NCBI RefSeq assembly: GCF_001522545.3
Contig: NC_031776.1
Coordinates: forward strand, 22,105,995-22,169,994
DNA from: Parus major
Taxonomy: Eukaryota > Chordata > Aves > Passeriformes > Paridae
DNA length: 64,000 nt
Reading direction: 5' to 3'
The stretch's first letter is position 1, and each line of letters opens with the position of its first letter. Of this stretch, positions 59,901-64,000 are shown piece by piece. A program made the translations under genes and the position numbers. The notes below the pieces were generated by a model. That model had not been told where the DNA came from, made no database searches, and saw only the letters and a list, made by a program, of their open reading frames with translations.

Positions 59901-62528
59901 ATCACTTCTTCTGCAGCACTACAGGTGTGCTTGCAAGAGTTTCCACAGTGGTGGATTGGAGAACAACAGCCCCAAATACCTTAGGGAGGCCCTGAAGCCC
60001 TGTTGACACTTGGGGCTGGCACACTGGACAGTGAGAAGCGAACAGACCTGATTTCCACTGTGGCTGTTCATGCCTGTTATCAGTACTGTGGTGCTAAAAT
60101 CATTTAGACACCCAGGATCTGGTGGCTCTGGCTGCTGGGCTTTCAGTTCTCATGCCTGTGCTCACACCTACACCAGCCTACTTGTGGCCAAAGGACCAAT
60201 CTTTCATTTCTTTCTCTCCAATAGACATTACCCCCTATTAAAAACCACTCTACATCCAGTCAGCCACCTGGACACATTAAGAGGGGGCTGCTGTTGGACA
60301 AAGACACCAGCCAGGTGCGGGTCAAACCAGAGCCTCCCACACCCTTGCTCTTACATCTTGATGTGTCAGCCAGGTCCTACGCTATCGAGGACTTTCTCAG
60401 CAACTTTGCCTTGGATTTTCCCAGATACTTCTTGTCCTGGTAAGAGATAGAGTTTTTTGGATTGGCAGCTTCATCTGAGCCAGGGCTGCCCATGCTCTGG
60501 TATGTACTGAACTTGGCTCTCTGTTCTGCTCTGCTTCTCTCTGGTGCCTCTGAATTAGGTAAGAGGTATCTTGCTTTTCCCAGCATTAGCTGACAAGACC
60601 TGTTTCTCTCTCCACCTCAACTGTCAGAGCCCACTGTTCCTCTTTTATGTCAGTGTTCCTGCTCCTGTCACAAATATGACAGCTCCCACCCCTCCCCTGC
60701 TTGCCTGCACTCCTTGCCTGATGTGCTGCTGCAGTGCCAGGAGGGTGCTGGTCTTTGAGATCTTGGTTCTATAGTGCTGCCACTGATGGAACAACTCCTT
60801 TCCCAGCCCTTTCAGCACCCAGCCCTCAGAGAGCGAATCTGTGGATGGAAATAGGCATGGAAACAAATGGCTGTCCCTGGCTACTGCTTCTAAACAGGAG
60901 CTGGAGATGGTGACTGACATACTCACAGGTGTCATCAGGTGCGTGTCCCTTCACCCTCACCTGGTTTGGATACCCTGTCCTCCAGAGAATGTGTGCAGCA
61001 TGGCCAGCCCTCTGCTAATCCTAGAGGAATCTGTGCACTCTAGTTGGCAGAGTGGGGGATCCACCTGCCATAGGCTGTCTTGGGAACGATGAGCTTGGGT
61101 CCTGGAGTAACAGCCATGGCAGGGACTTCCTCCCCAGCCACCGCTTGACCCCATCTTTCCAGAGTTCCTATGAACCAGGGAACTCTACTGGCTGTGATCT
61201 TGGAAACAGGCTGCATTGGGGTACACCTGTTTGGTTTGTGAGCTGTGCAACTGGAAAGAACCAGCCCTGGGGAAACAGAGGTAGTTTCACTGGCTCAAAT
61301 GCTCTTACTGCTTCCCTTAGGCCAAGAAAGCAAGAAGGCACAGACTAAACACTGATATCAGTCAGTGGTTTTCTCTGATTTGTGCTGTCTTGTAATAATC
61401 CTCTGGGTCATACAGATAGCCAATTTGCTGTAACTTACCCTTTATTTTCCTCTTCCTAGAAGCCTCTTGGAGAATGGCCACTTCCAGAAGTCAGTGAGAA
61501 AAATCCAAGATGAGCCTATTCCATATTTCTCCCAGTTCAAGTCTGCAAAATCAGCAGAGCTCCAAGACAGTAGACAGGGCTCCAGGGTCTCTGCTTCGAC
61601 AGATGTTGGCCTTGAGAAGGATGGAGAGAAGAAAAAAATTAGTCAGGAAACCTCTCCCAGTGATTTGCTGGAGTCTTGCGAGACTTTTCACCATAAACAG
61701 TTGAAGGAAAAGGAGATAATAACTAGGTGAGGAATAGCTCACAAATCCAAGAGCTGCACAGTCAAGAGAACCATGGCAGCACACTGCCTGGCCAGAAATC
61801 CATTTCTCCTGCAGCCCTGCAGTATTCTGGTGTGTTCTGTGTTGTTTGGGTGGAAGTCGATGCTAGCCCACCTAGCCACTGTCTCTTAAATGTGGTTTGT
61901 GGGGAGACATGGTTTACTGTGTCTGGGGTTGAGCCATGGGCAGCCAGGATGCTGATAGTGAATGACATCTGCTTTACTCTCAGGCAGTCCAGGCCATATT
62001 AGACATTAGGGTGCAGTATGTGCTTACCTTTTATTTTCACTGCAGTATTTCACCACCTTGCATTTGCTGTTGCTGCTCCCCTGTACACTGCTACAAGCTG
62101 CAAGCATTAAACACTAATAGCAGCTACATCACAGCTTGGAGGGAGAAACCAATAAAAGTGTCGTCACCCAGCTCTGTCTGAGGTCAGGGGCTGATGCCAG
62201 CTGGTGACAGTTTTGGAACTAGGGTCAGCAACCCATTGCTTAAGTCTTTGGTTCATTGGTCTCAGTGTGTAGGAAACAGTGTATGCTCCGCTGCGGTGCC
62301 TGATGATTCCCGGTAGGAGTCACAGCAAACAGCCTGCCTTATCTGCTTTCTGATAGTTGTCCTCTGCTGTACTTCTGTCCTTCTAGGCAGCCAGCTGTTG
62401 GGAACCTTGTGGAGCTGGTGCTGGAAAATACACTGCAGAATATCCTGATTGAAGCCAGCCGTGGAGAGGTGGTGCTGACAGCCCGGCCCAGGGTCATTGC
62501 TTTACCCCCCAACCGCTCCCGAAGGTAG
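32338..62528 (+). CDS. CFAP65: Cilia- and flagella-associated protein 65
   Basis: CFAP65 (CCDC108) is a large protein of the axonemal central apparatus, where the algal orthologue is part of the C2a projection; loss in mammals gives malformed, immotile sperm. Thirty-one exons join in one frame of 1,739 residues. The order follows the human protein as I remember it: the KVIFWGIEV start block, repeated ASH/MSP-like beta-sandwich modules marked by phrases such as [36 protein letters not shown] and [11 protein letters not shown], a short coiled segment ([15 protein letters not shown]), and the C-terminal [13 protein letters not shown] block. Residues 1-23 and the start codon are least certain: ATG lies exactly at an acceptor, and human CFAP65 has about 100 more N-terminal residues, so an upstream coding exon may exist. 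The human glutamate-rich tract near the C-terminus is absent here. Likely driven by RFX/FOXJ1 through the X-box. The last exon may splice onward (see 63283). Confidence 0.93.
32713..32867 (+). CDS. CFAP65: CFAP65 exon 2
   Basis: Residues 24-75. Contains [11 protein letters not shown] and GWELGKEM, clear counterparts of human RVIWGIEV and GWELGKET. Donor TACAG|GTGCGT splits a Ser codon. Confidence 0.93.
33522..33624 (+). CDS. CFAP65: CFAP65 exon 3
   Basis: Residues 75-109, with FFFTVFPQ and [10 protein letters not shown] closing the first beta-sandwich. Acceptor TTATCTAG, donor AAAAG|GTAAAG. A possible internal acceptor (CCGCAG) would shorten the exon and remove conserved residues. Confidence 0.92.
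35036..35202 (+). CDS. CFAP65: CFAP65 exon 4
   Basis: Residues 110-165: [11 protein letters not shown] and [14 protein letters not shown] match the human LRATLPCHR and LPMCAVGDTTEAFF region. Acceptor TGTACAG, donor TTGG|GTGAGT. Confidence 0.93.
36301..36500 (+). CDS. CFAP65: CFAP65 exon 5
   Basis: Residues 165-232, with [20 protein letters not shown], a module-end phrase paralleling human VTFQPLTAVIYEVQATCWYG. Acceptor TTTCCTAG, donor CCTGG|GTGAGT. Confidence 0.94.
37172..37317 (+). CDS. CFAP65: CFAP65 exon 6
   Basis: Residues 232-280, with the [19 protein letters not shown] start of an ASH-like module (human LLYFGSVAVG). Acceptor TTTAACAG, donor CTGTG|GTATGA. Confidence 0.93.
37644..37682. 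repeat. Perfect 16-base inverted repeat (hairpin)
   Basis: A GT-rich arm (37644-37659) and its exact reverse complement (37667-37682) flank a 7-base loop. It lies in the CFAP65 intron between exons 6 and 7. Confidence 0.92.
38400..38622 (+). CDS. CFAP65: CFAP65 exon 7
   Basis: Residues 281-355. [15 protein letters not shown] and LKVVGSCKG match the human FSCPTAHGIVLPGEK and LKVVGFCRG positions. Acceptor ACTTGTAG, donor TAAAG|GTACCA. Confidence 0.92.
38938..39203 (+). CDS. CFAP65: CFAP65 exon 8
   Basis: Residues 355-443, containing [11 protein letters not shown] and the module end [17 protein letters not shown], close to human FQPTHPIICFRRV. Ends VHHQ. Acceptor GTGCTAG, donor CCAG|GTATGG. 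Confidence 0.95.
39329..40130 (-). mobile_element. CR1 LINE, 5'-truncated
   Basis: The conserved CR1 3' end is at the left (complement of AATTCTATGA near 39329). The C-terminal reverse-transcriptase region reads on the - strand at 39531-39839, with the typical phrase [18 protein letters not shown]. About 0.8 kb is recognisable, though the right edge is vague. It lies antisense in the intron between CFAP65 exons 8 and 9. It is the longest transposon in the window. Confidence 0.85.
40412..40612 (+). CDS. CFAP65: CFAP65 exon 9
   Basis: Residues 444-510: [14 protein letters not shown], then [18 protein letters not shown], a highly conserved block (human DLMGTCHSDSTKPA and WYRTHLARGLTLYPPDIL). 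Phase 0 at both ends. Acceptor TTTCCCAG, donor CTGAG|GTATGA. Confidence 0.96.
41011..41373 (+). CDS. CFAP65: CFAP65 exon 10
   Basis: Residues 511-631, the longest exon. Contains [40 protein letters not shown] and ends GFAVYK. This is a complete ASH-like module; the human equivalents are MTEFFFDGTSD and CLMNHTKGKIMVVWT. Phase 0 at both ends. Confidence 0.96.
41439..41451. repeat. Poly-G run (13 G)
   Basis: An uninterrupted run of 13 G on the + strand in the CFAP65 intron after exon 10. The exact length in this assembly should be treated with caution because homopolymers are error-prone. Confidence 0.9.
41905..41938. repeat. TC dinucleotide microsatellite
   Basis: A pure TC repeat of about 16 units, 200 bases before CFAP65 exon 11. 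It is probably length-polymorphic. Confidence 0.92.
42138..42275 (+). CDS. CFAP65: CFAP65 exon 11
   Basis: Residues 632-677: [20 protein letters not shown] and [12 protein letters not shown], matching human [20 protein letters not shown] and HIPQYSLDVPK. Donor CCAAA|GTGTGT is weaker than most. Phase 0. Confidence 0.94.
43157..43402 (+). CDS. CFAP65: CFAP65 exon 12
   Basis: Residues 678-759: [17 protein letters not shown] and [19 protein letters not shown], matching human RSLLLVNKDCKLLTFSL and TSGLVAPGAHQIILICTYP. The start at TFPP after CCACCAG fits both phase and homology; open sequence continues upstream without similarity. Confidence 0.9.
43811..44035 (+). CDS. CFAP65: CFAP65 exon 13
   Basis: Residues 760-834: [20 protein letters not shown] and LPMVFTWKI, matching human LYFKPTWVGCSSTSPFTFRN and LPLQFEWRV. 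Acceptor TTCCACAG, donor CATG|GTAAGT. Confidence 0.94.
44278..44430 (+). CDS. CFAP65: CFAP65 exon 14
   Basis: Residues 835-885, with [18 protein letters not shown] and [13 protein letters not shown] (human WTFSPLEETKYLFQVGMW and HYMLRLVGVG). Acceptor GATTGCAG, donor TGAGG|GTAAGG. Confidence 0.94.
45281..45508 (+). mobile_element. CR1 LINE 3' fragment
   Basis: Starts with the CR1 phrase GGGGAGGTTTAGATTGGATA and ends with CTAACCTTAACAATTCTAT. About 230 bases of 3' sequence, sense to CFAP65, in the intron between exons 14 and 15. Diverged and internally altered. Confidence 0.85.
45655..45820 (+). CDS. CFAP65: CFAP65 exon 15
   Basis: Residues 886-941: [20 protein letters not shown] and [12 protein letters not shown], matching human ELAFGNVLVNSKQSRFLVLL and NDGNCTLYYRL. 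Donor CTGG|GTACTG leaves phase 1. Confidence 0.94.
46393..46521 (+). CDS. CFAP65: CFAP65 exon 16
   Basis: Residues 941-984: [20 protein letters not shown] and YTWSIKYAI, matching human EGSMPPRSQDTICLTACPKQ and YSWTITYSL. Acceptor TCCCACAG, donor CAGAG|GTGAGA. Confidence 0.92.
47015..47240 (+). CDS. CFAP65: CFAP65 exon 17
   Basis: Residues 984-1059, including [20 protein letters not shown] and [11 protein letters not shown], nearly identical to human. Two acceptors six bases apart (CCCAAG and CTGCAG) keep the frame, so the exon could start at 47015 or 47021. I use 47015. Donor CACAG|GTGAGA. Confidence 0.94.
47415..47660 (-). mobile_element. Old CR1 fragment
   Basis: CAGGTTGCCCAGGGCC and the following AAACCACAGCTTGTCTGAGC sequence resemble the antisense of CR1 3' sequence, but are strongly diverged. 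It lies in the intron after CFAP65 exon 17, next to a second fragment. Confidence 0.5.
47704..47915 (-). mobile_element. CR1 LINE 3' fragment with internal deletion
   Basis: The left edge has the reversed CR1 tail (AATCACAGAATTACAAG, then TAGTTCCAACCC and CCATAGGCAG). Later sequence CTCCAGCCCTCAGCC resembles a more 5' part of CR1, so an internal piece is missing. Antisense to CFAP65. Confidence 0.75.
48106..48234 (+). CDS. CFAP65: CFAP65 exon 18
   Basis: Residues 1059-1102: [20 protein letters not shown] and NKGVIPVDW, matching human IPPVLTPLRLDFNFGAAPFK and NSGVVSLDW. Acceptor GTGAGCAG, donor ACTG|GTAAGC splits Trp. Confidence 0.94.
48516..48692 (+). CDS. CFAP65: CFAP65 exon 19
   Basis: Residues 1102-1161: [43 protein letters not shown]. 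Very close to human WAFLLPSDQRIDVELWAE and ELHQMRVQDNCLFSISPKAG. Donor CACAG|GTGATG. Confidence 0.96.
49368..49434 (+). CDS. CFAP65: CFAP65 exon 20
   Basis: Residues 1161-1183: a short exon with [20 protein letters not shown], matching human LFIGTDHLPVLFKVSHGREI. Acceptor CTGTTAG, donor TCTG|GTAAGG. It precedes the longest CFAP65 intron. Confidence 0.94.
50459..50515 (+). other. Possible alternative last exon of CFAP65
   Basis: A long pyrimidine tract ending TTTCTTTCAG precedes 19 codons that continue exon 20 in frame ([18 protein letters not shown]) to TAA, and an AATAAA follows 640 bases later. If used, it would give a CFAP65 of about 1,200 residues. It has no similarity to human CFAP65, so it may be chance. 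Confidence 0.2.
52365..52397. repeat. CTAT tetranucleotide microsatellite
   Basis: Several CTAT units, interrupted once by CATT, in CFAP65 intron 20. Likely polymorphic. Confidence 0.85.
53254..53364 (+). CDS. CFAP65: CFAP65 exon 21
   Basis: Residues 1184-1220: [20 protein letters not shown] and LFTPIAVG, matching human LNFIGVTVKPEQKYVHFTST and FIPIPIG. Phase 0. Acceptor GCTGTAG, donor CACAG|GTGAGC. Confidence 0.95.
54137..54328 (+). CDS. CFAP65: CFAP65 exon 22
   Basis: Residues 1221-1284: [21 protein letters not shown]-like [11 protein letters not shown], and [12 protein letters not shown], matching human YNGGSVPVTYEVQTD and WIFSPIEAKTYT. Acceptor CTTCAG, donor CATG|GTAAGA. Confidence 0.96.
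54370..54430. repeat. Imperfect AT-rich tandem repeat
   Basis: About five copies of a TTAAAATTCTT-like unit of 11 to 13 bases, directly after CFAP65 exon 22. Minisatellite-like. Confidence 0.7.
55110..55268 (+). CDS. CFAP65: CFAP65 exon 23
   Basis: Residues 1285-1337: [17 protein letters not shown] and LTVPGQ, matching human IHFQGVGYNPHMMGDTA and LVVPGQ. Acceptor GAGACAG, donor GGCAG|GTGAGT. Confidence 0.95.
56590..56730 (+). CDS. CFAP65: CFAP65 exon 24
   Basis: Residues 1338-1384: [20 protein letters not shown] and VVFSWQ, matching human ISLGNIPVQSKCSRLLFLNN and IAFSWQ. Acceptor TTCCTGCAG; a second in-frame-breaking CAG follows four bases later and is not used. Donor GAAG|GTGAGT. Confidence 0.94.
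57120..57155. repeat. T-run/A-run/T-run low complexity
   Basis: A short T-rich stretch, 13 A, then T7, close to the acceptor of CFAP65 exon 25. The A13/T7 pair is self-complementary. Confidence 0.85.
57176..57292 (+). CDS. CFAP65: CFAP65 exon 25
   Basis: Residues 1385-1423: [20 protein letters not shown] and RINLVCE, matching human VSVSPMIGVVAPEETVPFV and ADLVCK. Acceptor CACCCAG, donor TGAG|GTGAGA. Confidence 0.93.
57884..58021 (+). CDS. CFAP65: CFAP65 exon 26
   Basis: Residues 1424-1469. [20 protein letters not shown] is charged and predicted helical, matching human YHKELQEWKDEKVRQEVEFT. This is the coiled segment behind the old name CCDC108. Acceptor TTCATAG, donor CAGTG|GTAAGT. Confidence 0.94.
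58530..58595 (+). CDS. CFAP65: CFAP65 exon 27
   Basis: Residues 1470-1491: a small exon ending VIRKYK, with human ARKYK at the same place. Phase 0. The acceptor follows an unusually long T-rich tract (58478-58528). Confidence 0.88.
60225..60439 (+). CDS. CFAP65: CFAP65 exon 28
   Basis: Residues 1492-1563: begins TLPPIKNHS (human TLPPIKNQQ) and ends [16 protein letters not shown] (human DYFLANFFSEFPCHFL). Acceptor CCAATAG, donor TCCTG|GTAAGA. Confidence 0.94.
60816..60938 (+). CDS. CFAP65: CFAP65 exon 29
   Basis: Residues 1563-1604: [16 protein letters not shown] corresponds to human KKQLLVDILTTIIRG. Three clustered acceptors occur (60806, 60815, 60822). Only the middle one keeps the frame open: the first gives an in-frame TAG and the third shifts phase. 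Confidence 0.88.
61460..61726 (+). CDS. CFAP65: CFAP65 exon 30
   Basis: Residues 1604-1693: [20 protein letters not shown] and PYFSQF match human GLLEDKNFHEAVDQSLVEQV and PYFRQF. The rest is Ser/Lys-rich and poorly conserved. It lacks the long glutamate tract that human has here. Acceptor TTCCTAG, donor ACTAG|GTGAGG. Confidence 0.92.
62387..62528 (+). CDS. CFAP65: CFAP65 exon 31 (terminal)
   Basis: Residues 1693-1739 and stop: [20 protein letters not shown] and RPRVIALPP are nearly the human [19 protein letters not shown] and RPRVIALPP. It ends NRSRR then TAG at 62526-62528. The TAG overlaps a possible donor (CGAAG|GTAGCA) that would allow splicing to 63283. Confidence 0.9.
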
Positions 62529-63282
62529 CAGAGTATATCTGTGCTCTGGTGGGGGACAGGACCTGTCCTTAACATGTCAGGCTGAAGCACAGCCCATTTT
62601 CTAGCCCTTATGGGTTAGCTGAATCCCTGACTATCAATGCCAAGGCTGCCTGTGCAAAATGAATCTACTCCCAAAGTCTCTGCCCCCTCTTGGCTTATCC
62701 TGAGCCACAGAGCAGAGATGGTAATAGTACAGTCCTTCTGTGGACCTGAGACCCTCATGCAGCTCTAGGGGAGGGCTCTATGTATGAACAGCTGGTCTGA
62801 GGCACTGGAGTGTCCAGCAAGGATGGTGCTTTGGGAAAACAGGTCAAGGAGCAGGCAGCACAGTCTCTGACAGCAGAAAGGGAGAAAAGTTTTCATAGTC
62901 CAAGGTGGTGTGGGATCTAGTTAGGTTGAGGGAATGGCCACTGGTGGGGAAAGTAGATTTGGATCTGGGTGAAAAGCATAAGGGTTTTCCTTAGCCTGGG
63001 CAGAATTGTAGAGAGATGGGATTGAGGGTTAATGGAAGAGGGTTGTTGGATGTAGATGTCATCTCCAGAGCTGCTCTTTCTTCTCCAGAATCACCAACCT
63101 GGCACCCCCGCCCTCCAGAGCATAGCTGCTGGGTACTGTGCTGCTTAAGCTCTTCAAGCACATCAACTCTCTCCATTTCTTTATCCCTGTGATGTCCAGA
63201 ACAACTTGGACCCTCACACACCATGACCTTAGCTCAGAATGGTGGCTTTCTCTGAAGAGGTATGTCCCGATTATGTTCTCAG

Positions 63283-63325
63283 CAACGATTTGAATCCTCT
63301 GACAGCTCCACAGCAGAGTTCATGA
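63283..63325 (+). CDS. CFAP65: Possible alternative CFAP65 last exon
   Basis: Splicing CGAAG|GTAGCA at 62524 to ATGTTCTCAG|C at 63283 would replace the final Arg with SNDLNPLTAPQQSS and stop at TGA 63323-63325. Human CFAP65 continues after its RVIALPP block with a LTPDTLLPTQQ-like segment, so this tail is plausible. Unconfirmed. Confidence 0.35.
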
Positions 63326-63605
63326 GATCTCTTCTTTCTGTGGCTGGCCACATCACCGGAGAAGAACTCTATGCTACAGGGAGCACATGGACAACCACTA
63401 TGACAATTCTCACTACCCTCAGTCTGTACCAGCTGAGAGGAGTGGAATCTGCTTTGAAATGATATCTGGGCAATGAGGTGATGACAGCAATAGCATGCAG
63501 GTACTGAATCTTCCTCCCCTCCTTGCTCCAGTGGCGGCTGCAGACTCCCCTTACAGTGACCAGCCCGAGGGGGCAGCTGCAGCACCATCAGCACATGCAC
63601 AACCC

Positions 63606-63611
63606 AATAAA
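63606..63611 (+). terminator. CFAP65: CFAP65 polyadenylation signal
   Basis: Canonical AATAAA followed about 35 bases later by GT-rich CTGTGTGTAAC. It is the first good signal after the CFAP65 stop. Confidence 0.7.
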
Positions 63612-63640
63612 AAAACTTGAACTTCAGACACTGATACTGT

Positions 63641-64000
63641 GTGTAACATATGTAATTCATGCATCTGAGTTTGTGAGCCCTGGACAAGGTCTTCCCTTTT
63701 GAAACTGCAAGGCTATCACCTAGGGAAGGGGATCCTCTGAGCCTTGGCTTGGGGGGGTCTGTCAGGCTGTGAGAGGTGTCAGAATGAAGGAGCAGGTTTG
63801 TCACAGCCGGGAGGTGGCAGTGTGAGATGTGAGAAATCCCAGCAGGCAGCACAGAACAGGCTGGTGCTGGGTTCCAGCTGCTGCTCCCAGGTAGGAGCTG
63901 GAGGATGGCTGTGCCAGGCAATGGGGGCTGCGTTTGCAGCTTCTCCCCTGTTCTGCCATGCTGCTATGGACTCTGCAACATGGGGCTCATGCAACCACCC
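63641..64000. other. Sequence downstream of CFAP65
   Basis: No exon, repeat or RNA gene is recognised. Open frames here carry no family motif. Confidence 0.5.

Larger units (their letters stand above)
62529..63640 (+). other. CFAP65: CFAP65 3' UTR (or last intron plus exon)
   Basis: If the TAG at 62526 is used, this is a 1.1 kb 3' UTR ending at the AATAAA at 63606. If the overlapping donor is used, 62525-63282 is an intron. No repeat is recognised. Confidence 0.55.

Overview
The window looks like avian nuclear DNA. Coding sequence is split into many GT-AG exons, the only recognisable interspersed repeats are fragments of the CR1 LINE typical of birds and other reptiles, introns are compact, and there are CpG-island promoters. 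Three protein genes can be read, all on the + strand: the last two coding exons of Indian hedgehog (IHH, 3144-7118), a complete three-exon MNX-family homeobox gene best assigned to MNX2 (called MNR2 in chicken; 20254-28608), and an essentially complete ciliary gene, CFAP65 (formerly CCDC108; 31 coding exons, 32338-62528). From memory, the human counterpart on 2q35 has IHH and CFAP65 next to each other with no MNX gene between them, so this segment keeps the non-mammalian arrangement. The species cannot be told from the sequence alone.

Layout. 1-3143 is the end of IHH intron 1; the exon with the signal peptide lies left of the window. 3144-3405 and 6457-7118 encode the C-terminal part of the hedgehog signalling domain and the self-cleaving Hint domain, separated by a 3 kb intron holding an orphan CpG-rich island. 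A probable 3' UTR runs to a polyadenylation signal near 8632. From about 8.7 to 19.8 kb there is no gene; this interval has no recognisable transposon and contains several AT-rich islands full of TAAT-type motifs, candidate enhancers of IHH and/or MNX2. A CpG island at 19.85-21.45 kb carries MNX2 exon 1; the homeobox is split between exons 2 and 3 near 27.7 and 28.3 kb. A second CpG-rich promoter near 31.55-32.1 kb contains a consensus RFX X-box and precedes CFAP65. CFAP65 fills the rest of the window and ends with a polyadenylation signal at 63606.

Function. IHH is a secreted morphogen of cartilage and bone growth, MNX2 a motor-neuron and notochord-type homeodomain factor, and CFAP65 a central-apparatus protein of motile cilia and sperm flagella. 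They do not form a pathway. Their proximity matters because regulatory DNA of one gene lies beside another; in chicken, a rearrangement involving this MNX2-CFAP65 neighbourhood underlies the Rose-comb phenotype and poor sperm motility. Exon boundaries were set by hand from splice consensus, reading-phase continuity and remembered orthologue sequence; the CFAP65 exons join into one 1,739-codon frame with no internal stop. No novel biological system was found. The best second-look items are the retained MNX2 locus, the X-box, the regularly spaced homeodomain motifs, a perfect hairpin in a CFAP65 intron, and two candidate alternative CFAP65 ends.
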